Below, one piece after another: positions 21,437-28,090 of a stretch of DNA of 64,000 nt; position 1 is the stretch's first letter, and every line of letters starts with the position of its first letter. The notes under the pieces are model-generated. The model was not told where the DNA came from, did no database searches, and saw only the letters and a list, made by a program, of their open reading frames with translations. Both the position numbers and the translations under genes were made by a program. The DNA comes from a virus. The DNA lies in IMG/VR virus record IMGVR_UViG_3300033145_001156, positions 1-64,000 of that record; one strand, 5' to 3'.

Positions 21437-21958
21437 GTGATCAAGTATCATAGCCATAATGGGTTTTACAATGACGGGAATTCGTGTTACGTAACTGAGG
21501 ATCGGACACTCGATATTGAAGCTGGGACCCTGACTATTAAGTCGGTCGAGAGCTTGGGTGGGCAGCTTGCAGGTAACCACCAGTTTGCTCACAAGGAGAA
21601 TGTCACTGAGGAAATCCGGGAGGCTGTTCCGTTTTCGGTTGAGCAAGAAGATGCTGTTTGGAAGGCGCTGGAGCCGCTGGTGGAGACGGCGAGGAAGTAT
21701 CCGCATTTGGAGACGTTCCGGTTCTTCTCCGACAAGCACCGGTGGTTCGTGAAGGGTCGAATCGACAAGGCGGTCAGGCTGGCGGGGGATAGCGACTACC
21801 ACGGGGTGTATTGCTTGAAGGACGTGTTCGCGCTCCCGAAGCATGGCGTGGTATTGACGGCTTATTATGAGGACACCTATAAGCATTCGTATTGGAAGTT
21901 CAGGGTGGAATCGCTAGGAGGAGAAGGTGAAGACGCCATACATCGGGTTCAGCAATGA
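21437..21958 (+). CDS. Unknown 173-residue protein
   Basis: GTG 21437 is chosen because GAGGAGG lies six bases upstream. The ATC-rich sequence before it belongs to the structured RNA. Beta-rich N-terminal half, helical centre (EQEDAVWKALEPLVETARKY). No motif recognised. It overlaps the next gene by 32 bases. Confidence 0.7.
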   Translation: MIKYHSHNGFYNDGNSCYVTEDRTLDIEAGTLTIKSVESLGGQLAGNHQFAHKENVTEEIREAVPFSVEQEDAVWKALEPLVETARKYPHLETFRFFSDKHRWFVKGRIDKAVRLAGDSDYHGVYCLKDVFALPKHGVVLTAYYEDTYKHSYWKFRVESLGGEGEDAIHRVQQ

Positions 21959-22130
21959 GACATTGGACAAGATGCCCACGGTCAAGGCGGGGACATTATC
22001 GAATGTCAGAAGTGCGGCGGTGAACATAGCGCGAAGGGCGTTGTACAAGAAGGCTGACTGGGAAAAGAAGGGTGGTTACAAGGCGTTTCATCGCAGTTTC
22101 GCAAATGCAAGCACTTTCACAACAGAATGA
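21927..22130 (+). CDS. Small basic protein
   Basis: A 67-residue protein from GTG 21927 after AGGAGGAGAA. Basic helices (NVRSAAVNIARRALYKKADW) and a C-terminal KKGGYKAFHRSF suggest nucleic-acid or membrane contact. No family recognised. Confidence 0.65.
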   Translation: MKTPYIGFSNETLDKMPTVKAGTLSNVRSAAVNIARRALYKKADWEKKGGYKAFHRSFANASTFTTE

Positions 22131-22649
22131 CGTTTTCGACAGGATGCAGTTACACATCCTGAGCCTGGGGTACTACGTGGACCAAAAGGTACTGATCCTA
22201 GTACTCTTGTAGCGTAGAAACGCTACGCTTAGTGTATCCTGGGCTGAACCGCGCGCTTTGCGCGCACTACTTGGGTCGGTTGCAGTCTTCGAGAAGTGAA
22301 GTAGGAAACTGTAACACGAGGTGACATATGAGCAAGAAGAAATTGCGAGAGGTGGTTGCAGTCTTCGAGAAGTGAAGTAGGAATCTGCTGAACCCATCGC
22401 GACGCCAGGAAAACAAGCGGCCATGGTCGGCGAATACGTGCATGGCTACGGCGACGATTCGGCAGCAGCGGGGGCTAGTCTCCCGCTGTCCGCCGAACAT
22501 GTTCGGTGTGGTAGCGCTCACGGATCCCAGGGGTGCCTACTACCAGTTGATAGCGTGGTGGTTCTAGACAGCTGCATAGCGACTTGGGCATCGGATGGGG
22601 GATCTGACATCATGTTCGGCGGGCAGAGTGGGATTAGCAATAGAAACCC
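22131..22649 (+). other. 520-bp non-coding region with hairpins and a repeat pair
   Basis: No convincing gene. Hairpins: AGGATG/CATCCT (about 22139-22158), GTAGCGT/ACGCTAC (about 22209) and GCGCGC-ttt-GCGCGC (about 22252). Then a direct repeat pair (22278 and 22354) and CAGCGGG/CCCGCTG near 22466. CCGCCGAACATG (22490-22501) is perfectly inverted at 22611-22622. The second half is therefore a 130-base stem-loop ending just before the next promoter. Confidence 0.5.
22278..22387 (+). repeat. Two-copy 34-nt direct repeat with 42-nt spacer (CRISPR-like)
   Basis: 22278-22311 and 22354-22387 agree at 33 of 34 positions, starting GGTTGCAGTCTTCGAGAAGT, at a period of 76. The repeat length, spacer length and a slightly degenerate last copy fit a minimal CRISPR array (a 36-37 nt repeat class), and no cas gene is present. 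Against this, the second repeat also forms the end of a 15-codon frame with a ribosome-binding site (22328-22375), so the pair could be a duplicated gene end. Confidence 0.45.
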
Positions 22650-22678
22650 TTGACAATTCTGTTCTTTTGTGATATAAT
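22650..22678 (+). promoter_or_regulatory. Sigma70-type promoter
   Basis: TTGACA (22650-22655), 17 bases, TATAAT (22673-22678). It leads directly to the gene at 22699. Confidence 0.9.
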
Positions 22679-22698
22679 TAAGTAGAAAGGATGGGGTG

Positions 22699-22926
22699 AT
22701 GAGGAGCAAGATTCTGGATGAAGTTGTGGCTCACGGGGTCAACTCAGATACAGTGTGCGAGGTCGCGGGGTTGCTGGCGGTGGAGGGTACGGTGGGTGTC
22801 TTTGAGGTTGCGACGGAGATAGGAACTCGGACGGATCAGATGTACCAGCCACATCTGGGGGTAAAGAAGAGACCGACGCAGGAACTGGTCGATTGGGTGG
22901 CCGAGGTTTTGGAAAAGGAGTGGTGA
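22699..22926 (+). CDS. Unknown 75-residue protein
   Basis: ATG 22699 is preferred to GTG 22696 for spacing to AAAGGATGG. The arrangement of short helices (SDTVCEVAGLLAVEGTVGVF, EVATEIGTRTDQMY) vaguely resembles a helix-turn-helix. The sequence ends in a charged helix. First gene of a promoter-driven set. Confidence 0.7.
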   Translation: MRSKILDEVVAHGVNSDTVCEVAGLLAVEGTVGVFEVATEIGTRTDQMYQPHLGVKKRPTQELVDWVAEVLEKEW

Positions 22927-22927
22927 T

Positions 22928-23362
22928 ATGAAGGGACAGGAGCTGTGTGACGCACACATCGCGGCAATCAGGCATGCGAGCGGTGACAGGTGTGCCGACA
23001 AAAGTGAGGTGTATCATGACAAGGGCTGGTACTATGTCAAGGTGGCACAGAAGGCCCATGACGGCAGTTGGGGCACGTGGGGAGTAGCTAGTCCTCGTCG
23101 CGCCCAAGACATCATCGCCAGGATAAGGATGTTGCGGGGGAGGGTTAGCTATGAGACGAGAAGGAGCCGCCTAGCCCATGCCCGTGAAGTTGAACTCGCG
23201 CATCACATATCCGTCGAGCGCGTCTGGCGGGAGGTGTCGGACAGCTACGAGGTCAGGATGTCCGTCCCGTCGTCGCTCATCAAGGGGATCCAGGACATGC
23301 GGGACTTCGGGGACACGGTTGATGAGGCTATCAGGGTGGCGGAGGGGATGGAGGGGGAGTGA
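22928..23362 (+). CDS. Unknown 144-residue protein
   Basis: The N-terminal 75 residues (KGWYYVKVAQKAHDGSWGTW, SPRRAQDIIARIRML) form an alpha/beta unit. The C-terminal part is helical with SSLIKGIQDMRDFGDTVDEA. No motif recognised. It overlaps the next gene by one base (TGATG). Confidence 0.7.
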   Translation: MKGQELCDAHIAAIRHASGDRCADKSEVYHDKGWYYVKVAQKAHDGSWGTWGVASPRRAQDIIARIRMLRGRVSYETRRSRLAHAREVELAHHISVERVWREVSDSYEVRMSVPSSLIKGIQDMRDFGDTVDEAIRVAEGMEGE

Positions 23363-23772
23363 TGCTGAGGGAACGAGCACTAGAAGCGTGGATCGAAGAG
23401 GAGAGGGGCCGGAAGGATGCTCAGGAGCGCACGGACGTCGGGCTGTTCAGGAGGGCCAGGGAGCATTTCTCCAAGGCGTTCGGGGTGGAACCTGAGGTTG
23501 TCAAGCGCACCAGCCACTGGGTCGAGGTGGGGGCCGGGGGCATGGTGTTCTTCTTCAACCCGATGACGAAGACTTACTGGTTGTGGGGCGAGTGCCCGGA
23601 CTGCGGATGGCATTGCTGGTCGTCGCGCGGGTTCCAGACGCTGGGCGAGATGGGGAGGGTGATTGCCGAGTTCAAGCCTGAGGGGCACAAGTGCGGGACC
23701 CCAGAGGATGTGGAGGAGACTGCCGCTGAGACTTTGCGCAAAGCGTGGCGAGCCTTTATGATGGAGGAGTGA
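23362..23772 (+). CDS. Zinc-ribbon protein
   Basis: A 136-residue protein. Residues about 60-100 form a beta-rich zinc domain (WLWGECPDCGWHCWSSRGF), with further Cys at HKCG. The C-terminal TAAETLRKAWRAF is encoded partly by a junction palindrome. It may bind single-stranded nucleic acid, but that is speculation. Its TGA overlaps the ATG of a small gene that the TnpB element interrupts. Confidence 0.75.
   Translation: MLRERALEAWIEEERGRKDAQERTDVGLFRRAREHFSKAFGVEPEVVKRTSHWVEVGAGGMVFFFNPMTKTYWLWGECPDCGWHCWSSRGFQTLGEMGRVIAEFKPEGHKCGTPEDVEETAAETLRKAWRAFMMEE
23731..23744. repeat. Junction palindrome, copy 7 (variant)
   Basis: ACTTTGCGCAAAGC, inside the 3' end of a coding region (encodes TLRKA), 28 bases before its stop. 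Confidence 0.75.
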
Positions 23773-23798
23773 TGAAGGAGCGAATAAGGAAATGGAAT

Positions 23799-23827
23799 TT
23801 GACAATTTCGTAGAGATGTAGTATACT
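23799..23827 (+). promoter_or_regulatory. Sigma70-type promoter of tnpB
   Basis: TTGACA (23799-23804), 17 bases, TATACT (23822-23827). It begins 14 bases inside the left boundary of the element. Start predicted near 23834. Confidence 0.85.
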
Positions 23828-23835
23828 ATTGACAC

Positions 23836-23935
23836 TGCGAAGAACCGATAGCGTTTCCGAGGACTTTCTTTTGGGGCTAATCCCCGAGATTAAGCGCTGG
23901 TTCTTCGCAGGAAGCAGCCTTGGGTCTCGGGGATT
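23836..23935 (+). ncRNA. Pseudoknot-type leader R3
   Basis: TGCGAAGAACC (23836-23846) pairs perfectly with 23899-23909. AATCCCCGAGA (23879-23889) in its loop pairs perfectly with TCTCGGGGATT (23925-23935) outside it. GGGG-cta-ATCCCC is a competing local hairpin. Same S1-A-S1'-A' order as R1 and R2, again starting at the predicted transcription start and ending about 22 bases before the start codon. Confidence 0.65.
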
Positions 23936-23957
23936 GTCTATTTCTGGAGATGATTGA

Positions 23958-25073
23958 ATGATCAGAGCAAGAGCATATAAGACGAAGCTGAAATTGAATA
24001 ATTGTGAGAAGACGTGGTGCAGGCGGTGTGCTGGTGCATCACGTTTTTGTTATAATTGGGGCCTGGCCCAAATGAAAGAAGCTTATGAGCAAGGAAGAGA
24101 GACGAGCGTGGGGGCTGAGAAGAAGCGCCTCAATGCCACCAAGGATGAAATCGCTCCGTGGTTGCGGGATGTACCTTATGCTGTGTTGCAGTCTGCATTT
24201 GATAACCTGTTCAAGGCATACTTGAATTTCTTTCGGAGGGTGAAGAAGAGGAAAGGCCCGGCAGGATTCCCGAAGTTCAAGTCGAGGCGTAATTCGCGGC
24301 AATCATTTACTCTACGAGGCAGTATTCAGCTCACGGAGACTGGTATCAAGTTGCCCCGTATCGGTTGGTTGCGGTTGGCAGAACATGGTTACATGCCTAC
24401 AACAAAGCGGGCGCGAATCTTGTCGGTGAACGTCTCAACCCGAGACCACGGGCTAACCTGGTATGCCAGTATCCAGGTAGAGGAAAGTGTACCTGAACCT
24501 ACCCCGGCGACTGGTGAACCACTGGGGATTGACCTGGGGATACATGCATTGGCGGTGCTGAGTGACGGTACGGTGTATGAGAACATCAAGCCATTGAGGA
24601 CGGCGCAACGAAAGGTGAAGCGGCTGTCGAAGGAATTAGCGCGTCGCACGAAGGGCGGCAAGAACTGGCTGAAAACCAAGGCCAAGTTGAACAAGGCTCA
24701 TTTGCATGCGCGGAATGTTCGGTTATCTTACCTGCACCAGATCAGCGCCGAGACAATTGCAAAGTATCCCAGAGTGATCGTGATGGAAGACCTCAATGTA
24801 GCAGGGATGGTAAAGAATCACTGTCTGGCGAGAGCGATAGCAGATTTAGGGATGTATGAGGTTAGGAGACAGATGAGCTATAAGGCTGCGTGGAATGGTT
24901 CTGAGTTCAAGTTGGCTTCCAGATGGTATCCTTCCTCGAAGGCATGTTCTGGGTGTGGGTGCATCAAGGACGGGTTGACGCTGGCCGACCGGACGTTCAC
25001 TTGCTCGGACTGTGGACTAGCGATCGATCGAGACCTAAACGCGGCCTTGAACCTGGCGGCGTTGGCACGTTAA
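23958..25073 (+). CDS. tnpB: TnpB RNA-guided nuclease (IS605 OrfB family)
   Basis: A 371-residue protein with an intact RuvC-like active site: GIDLGIHALA (Asp about 192), IVMEDLNVAGM (Glu about 277) and DRDLNAALNL (Asp about 357-359). A zinc ribbon, CSGCG ... CSDCG (Cys 330, 333, 349, 352), lies between the last two. The N-terminal half (residues 1-180) matches the helical and beta-barrel region of TnpB that binds the target-adjacent motif and the omegaRNA. TnpB proteins cut DNA guided by an RNA made from the transposon end. The enzyme should be active. It lies in the middle of a defined insertion and is followed by its likely guide RNA region. Confidence 0.95.
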   Translation: MIRARAYKTKLKLNNCEKTWCRRCAGASRFCYNWGLAQMKEAYEQGRETSVGAEKKRLNATKDEIAPWLRDVPYAVLQSAFDNLFKAYLNFFRRVKKRKGPAGFPKFKSRRNSRQSFTLRGSIQLTETGIKLPRIGWLRLAEHGYMPTTKRARILSVNVSTRDHGLTWYASIQVEESVPEPTPATGEPLGIDLGIHALAVLSDGTVYENIKPLRTAQRKVKRLSKELARRTKGGKNWLKTKAKLNKAHLHARNVRLSYLHQISAETIAKYPRVIVMEDLNVAGMVKNHCLARAIADLGMYEVRRQMSYKAAWNGSEFKLASRWYPSSKACSGCGCIKDGLTLADRTFTCSDCGLAIDRDLNAALNLAALAR

Positions 25074-25218
25074 CAACCGTTGGAGGCCCCCAGAACCGGG
25101 GGTGACTGCCTGGGGAGTTGGAGTGCTGTAATGCTCTACTATGAACCAGGAAAGGCGCAGAGGAAGTCGCTCATAAGTCGCCTGGGGAATCCATGCAAGT
25201 TTATGCAGTTTGCATAGG
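25074..25218 (+). ncRNA. Candidate omegaRNA scaffold downstream of tnpB
   Basis: A GC-rich, hairpin-containing stretch without a gene: GGAGGCCCCC, then CCCCCAG/CTGGG-type pairings, GCGACTT/AAGTCGC-like arms (AGTCGCTCATAAGTCGC), and TATGCA-gtt-TGCATA just before the first repeat. In IS605-type elements the guide RNA scaffold overlaps the end of tnpB and extends to the right end, which is exactly this interval. Boundaries are inferred. Confidence 0.5.
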
Positions 25219-25309
25219 GTTTCCCCCACGCACGTGTGGGGAGTTTGAACACCATCTGCTACTACGCGGTGAAGCGGAACGTTTCCCCCACGCACGTGTG
25301 GGGAGTTTG
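25219..25309 (+). CRISPR. Two-repeat, one-spacer CRISPR-like array at the TnpB element's right end
   Basis: A 29-nt sequence starting GTTTCCCCCACGCACG and ending GTGTGGGGAGTTTG occurs at 25219-25247 and, identically, at 25281-25309. The spacer between is 33 nt (25248-25280). CCCCAC-gcacgt-GTGGGG forms the hairpin. The dimensions fit a type I-E-like mini-array, but the hairpin followed by GGGGAGTTT is also the form of an IS605 right end and omegaRNA 3' end. No cas genes are nearby. I saw no match to the spacer elsewhere in the window. Confidence 0.75.
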
Positions 25310-25444
25310 GAGCGAACGAAGTTCCGTCTGTATCGGTGGTGGGCGAAGCTAACAGGCGAACCGGTGATCATCTGTTGTCAGAAGAGACGTGCGCCCAGGT
25401 GGTGGATTGTGTTTCCGCACAGGGGGAGATGATGAGGAAGGGAA

Positions 25445-25531
25445 GTGAGATTGGGGCTGGATGAGGATGTTTGGTTTCGGTATCCCGCTGTTGTGCCTTG
25501 GGACGTAGAGGTTATAGAGGAGGACTTGTGA
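25445..25531 (+). CDS. 28-residue acidic peptide gene
   Basis: GTG 25445 follows GAGGAAGGG. The product reads RLGLDEDVWFRYPAVVPWDV and ends EVIEEDL. Its TGA overlaps the ATG of the next gene, the usual junction type here, which supports translation. No function known. Confidence 0.5.
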   Translation: MRLGLDEDVWFRYPAVVPWDVEVIEEDL

Positions 25532-25818
25532 TGGAGTACTGGCGCGGAGTTATGTGGTGGACAGTTTCGCCTGAGTGGGCCTGCATCATATGCGGGCACA
25601 GAGGGATGACGTGGGGGTTCGTCCGCGCGGAGTGCAGGTGCGACCTGTGCCATGCGAGGTACTTCATGCGGGACAGGGACGGGAAGATCATCAATGTCCC
25701 CATCACGCTGTTGAAGGAGGATTTCCAGGAACCGGCCAGGGAGCTGTGGGGGAAGTACCGGATACCTATTGATCAATTAACGGATGAACAGTGGGAAGAG
25801 GTGGGTATCGAGTTATAA
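25531..25818 (+). CDS. Zinc-binding protein
   Basis: A 95-residue protein after GAGGAGG. CIICGH near residue 18 and CRCDLCHA near 33-40 form a zinc site. The C-terminal half is acidic (DQLTDEQWEEVGIEL). Function unknown. Confidence 0.75.
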   Translation: MEYWRGVMWWTVSPEWACIICGHRGMTWGFVRAECRCDLCHARYFMRDRDGKIINVPITLLKEDFQEPARELWGKYRIPIDQLTDEQWEEVGIEL

Positions 25819-25828
25819 GGGGGATGAC

Positions 25829-25975
25829 GTGAAGAAGAAGGAGTATCAGAAGCTAGTGAAGACGTGTCAGGAGAGCAAGGGTCAGGGGACCTGTGATGGC
25901 TGTCCTGACTTCTGGGCGAAGGAGTGTGTGAAGGGGAAACATGCCATCTTGCGCTGGATAGGGGGATGGATATGA
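25829..25975 (+). CDS. Small Cys-rich basic protein
   Basis: A 48-residue protein from GTG 25829 after AAGGGGG. CQESKGQGTCDGCPDFWAKEC holds four Cys for one metal. Basic N-terminus (KKKEYQKLVK). It overlaps the next gene by four bases. Confidence 0.65.
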   Translation: MKKKEYQKLVKTCQESKGQGTCDGCPDFWAKECVKGKHAILRWIGGWI

Positions 25976-26316
25976 ACAGGGATGAATTTCTAGCACGGGA
26001 AGTCATGCAATGGCACTGGGAGATACATGAGGCCATTCTTGGGTGGGTTGAGTATTGGGAGGGCTGGGTTGCCAGTGATGGGAAATGGAAGGCATCTAAG
26101 TGGAATCCTGGCGAGAGCTGGCCTCAGACTGGGATGGTCTTGAAGGAGATGGAGAAGGATGGTTGGGAATGCAGCATAACTACTCGTTTCGGGTTGCCCA
26201 AGTGCGTCATATTTCTCCGGCCTGCTAAGGACTGGATTTACAAGATGGCTGAACATGATGACTTGCGGGAGGCCATTGCGAACGCGGCGGCTAGGGCAAA
26301 AGGGTGGGAAGGATGA
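25972..26316 (+). CDS. Phage ABA-sandwich-type protein, copy 1
   Basis: A 114-residue protein; start 25972 for spacing to ATAGGGGG. The order LAREVMQWHWE ... SKWNPGESWPQTGMVLKEME ... GWECSI fits the small alpha/beta family called phage ABA sandwich, seen often in phage and prophage genes with no known role. Two relatives lie at 38824 and 39185. Confidence 0.75.
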   Translation: MNRDEFLAREVMQWHWEIHEAILGWVEYWEGWVASDGKWKASKWNPGESWPQTGMVLKEMEKDGWECSITTRFGLPKCVIFLRPAKDWIYKMAEHDDLREAIANAAARAKGWEG

Positions 26317-26669
26317 ATAACCTGTACTTAGTTGTGAGTGAGGAGTTGAGTTACGTTGCAGTCATTGACCCGGAGATCGGCGGGCCGACGGAGTGGTACC
26401 GGATAGCCGAGCTGGTGGTGGCTGGGGGCCATTCCCAGGCACGGTATCTGGCATGGCAGGCAGACAAGGATGGGTATGCGTGGACTTATGATTTCAACGA
26501 GATGCCGAAGTTTGCTGTCCGGCTGAAGGAGAAGGACGTCGAGGGGCCAGCACGGATCGCCACGGATGAGCATAGGTTCCCCGGGGACTTTGGCGAGGAC
26601 TACGAGCGGGAGTATCATGCGTTGTGGGACGTCGGGAAGGCCCCGCATATCGGTTATGGAGGGGAATGA
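26313..26669 (+). CDS. Unknown 118-residue protein
   Basis: Starts in ATGA overlap after GGGAAGG. It reads as a folded alpha/beta protein (LYLVVSEELSYVAVIDPEIG, SQARYLAWQADKDGYAWTYD). It resembles hypothetical proteins frequent in phage accessory operons. Function unknown. Confidence 0.75.
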   Translation: MNNLYLVVSEELSYVAVIDPEIGGPTEWYRIAELVVAGGHSQARYLAWQADKDGYAWTYDFNEMPKFAVRLKEKDVEGPARIATDEHRFPGDFGEDYEREYHALWDVGKAPHIGYGGE

Positions 26670-27022
26670 TGGTAAAGTGGTTGACGACGGTGCAGGGTGA
26701 ATGTCAGCGATTGACTGGGGTATCTGGGGAGCTGCGGTCGTTGGCGGATGCCTGCAAGGTGGTGGGATTGGGAGAGTTGAACGAGCAGTTGTTGGTATGT
26801 GCTTATGACATAGAGGGTGCGCAGTCCGAGATTCTCGGGGCTGTCGGGACCATGATATCTGATGAGCTAAGAGATAGCCAGGCAGCCATCCACGACACGT
26901 TCTTGGCCATGTTGGGGGGGCAGGATGATGCGAACGATCTGGAAATATGCATTACCGTGGGCAGTGAACAAAACAGAGATGCCTTGCGGCGCAGAAATCT
27001 TACAGATACAGGCGCAAGGTAA
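26666..27022 (+). CDS. Helical protein
   Basis: A 118-residue protein after GGAGGGG. Helical throughout (LTTVQGECQRLTGVSGELRS, SDELRDSQAAIHDTFLAML). The last 30 residues overlap the next gene in another frame and may not be conserved. No family recognised. Confidence 0.65.
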   Translation: MMVKWLTTVQGECQRLTGVSGELRSLADACKVVGLGELNEQLLVCAYDIEGAQSEILGAVGTMISDELRDSQAAIHDTFLAMLGGQDDANDLEICITVGSEQNRDALRRRNLTDTGAR

Positions 27023-27194
27023 TGATATTGTCTTCTGGGCCATAGTGGACCCGAATGCTCCCATGGAAGAGAGAACATTCCATGTGATCAACACAGGACG
27101 GGCACTACCAAGAGTGGATTATGAGGATGGGATTGTGTATATGGGGACGGTGCAGATCAACGAGGTCGTGTGGCACGTGTTCGAGGAGGTGTGA
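26928..27194 (+). CDS. DUF7352-like phage protein
   Basis: An 88-residue protein. The pattern RTIWKYALPWA ... EMPCGAEILQIQAQG ... FWAIVDPNAP ... RTFHVINTG ... YMGTVQINEVVWHVFEEV matches a widespread small phage family (DUF7352) of unknown function. ATG 26925 is an alternative start three bases upstream. Confidence 0.85.
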   Translation: MRTIWKYALPWAVNKTEMPCGAEILQIQAQGNDIVFWAIVDPNAPMEERTFHVINTGRALPRVDYEDGIVYMGTVQINEVVWHVFEEV

Positions 27195-27583
27195 TGAGCA
27201 CGAAGAGATGGGGGAAGTTGAGGAGGGAGCTCCTGTTGCAGTTGCATTCCCGTCGTTCGCATACTGTTACTGAGCTAGCTAAGCGGACGGGGCGGCACAG
27301 ATCATCGGTTAGCAGGACGTTGGCAGTGATGAAAAACGATGGTCTAGTTGCGAGGCATCTTGGCTATCTGGTGCTCACCGTTGACGGGGATTTTGCTGCT
27401 TTTGAGGTAGATGAGCAGATCCGGCGAGAGATCAATGAGGCGAAGCGGTATATCGGCGACCTTGAGGCTGTGCTGATGAGGCGCGATGGGTGTCGGAGGG
27501 GAAGGTGGGAGGATGATCTTCCTTCTATCGGCGTATTTGATGCGATGGCGAAGGAGGTTATGGGGCATGATAAAGCTGAGTGA
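27194..27583 (+). CDS. Winged-helix (MarR-like) DNA-binding protein
   Basis: A 129-residue protein in TGATG overlap. Residues 10-70 are a winged helix: LLLQLHSRRSHTVTELAKRT, then RHRSSVSRTLAVMKNDGLVA (recognition helix) and a wing (RHLGYLVLT). The C-terminal helices probably form the dimer interface. A transcription regulator, its target unknown. Confidence 0.8.
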   Translation: MSTKRWGKLRRELLLQLHSRRSHTVTELAKRTGRHRSSVSRTLAVMKNDGLVARHLGYLVLTVDGDFAAFEVDEQIRREINEAKRYIGDLEAVLMRRDGCRRGRWEDDLPSIGVFDAMAKEVMGHDKAE

Positions 27584-27794
27584 GTTGAGGGAGTCCGACA
27601 GGGGCAGGATGGTCATCTACAGATCGCAGGGTGGGGACAAGGTGGAACGGGGTAGGATATCCAGTTGGAACGAGTGCTGGATGTTCGTGGAATATGACGG
27701 CCCCTACCGTGGTGCAGCGATGTACACGGCCCCGACGAGACCGGAAGATCTGGAGTGGCTAGAGGACTTTGTGCAAAGTGAGGAGGGGGAATGA
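27567..27794 (+). CDS. Conserved small phage protein
   Basis: A 75-residue protein after AAGGAGG. KLSELRESDRGRMVIYRSQG ... GRISSWNECWMFVEYDG ... TRPEDLEWL is a layout I recognise from many phage hypothetical proteins. It is SH3-like in pattern, with no known role. A junction palindrome variant forms part of its 3' coding sequence. Confidence 0.8.
   Translation: MIKLSELRESDRGRMVIYRSQGGDKVERGRISSWNECWMFVEYDGPYRGAAMYTAPTRPEDLEWLEDFVQSEEGE
27766..27779. repeat. Junction palindrome, copy 8 (variant)
   Basis: ACTTTGTGCAAAGT, one change, inside the last codons of a gene and followed by GAGGAGGGGG. Confidence 0.8.
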
Positions 27795-28090
27795 CGTGGC
27801 CGAATCCCGAGTTTGAAATGAGTAGTGAAGATTGGCCCGAAGTGTGGTTTGGGCCAGTGAAGAAGGAGGAAGGGGCAATGGAGTTTGAAATCAGGTGCGC
27901 GAGCGGGAAGCTGCCGCCCGAGTCTCCGTGGACGATGAAGAAGAGCAGCAACGGTTACATAATCACTCTTTCGACCTTTGCTGATTTGGCCGAATATGTC
28001 AAGCGGTACGGTGTGGTTATCGTCAGCGAGTGTTGGTGGAATCCAGATGTGGCCATGTTGATCACGCTTTATGATTCGGCGATAGAATGA
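27791..28090 (+). CDS. Unknown 99-residue protein
   Basis: Starts in ATGA overlap at 27791. An in-frame ATG at 27878 has its own AAGGAGGAAGGGG and could begin a shorter form. The C-terminal two thirds (GYIITLSTFADLAEYVKRYG, VVIVSECWW) look folded. No family recognised. Confidence 0.7.
   Translation: MTWPNPEFEMSSEDWPEVWFGPVKKEEGAMEFEIRCASGKLPPESPWTMKKSSNGYIITLSTFADLAEYVKRYGVVIVSECWWNPDVAMLITLYDSAIE

Larger units (their letters stand above)
23785..25308 (+). mobile_element. TnpB element with its own promoter, leader and CRISPR-like end
   Basis: The segment interrupts a small gene and is flanked by the 8-bp direct repeat GGAGCGAA. In order it holds a consensus promoter, leader R3, tnpB, a GC-rich structured 3' region and two copies of a hairpin repeat, the second ending exactly at the right junction. 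No TnpA transposase is present, so mobility would need a helper. IS200/IS605 insertions normally make no target duplication. The 8-bp repeat is therefore either chance sharing or a sign of another mechanism. Confidence 0.75.
23772..25432 (+). pseudogene. 42-codon gene interrupted by the TnpB element
   Basis: An ATG at 23772 (TGATG overlap with the previous stop, good ribosome-binding site) begins MKER and is cut off at 23784. Joining 23772-23784 directly to 25317-25432 restores one frame of 42 codons plus stop: MKERTKFRLYRWWAKLTGEP followed by VIICCQKRRAPRWWIVFPHRGR. GGAGCGAA is present on both sides (23777-23784 and 25309-25316). The product would be small, basic and Trp-rich. Function unknown. 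Confidence 0.75.

Noticed and set aside
22278-25309. A complete CRISPR-Cas locus
   Set aside because: No cas1, cas2 or effector gene other than tnpB is present anywhere in the window.
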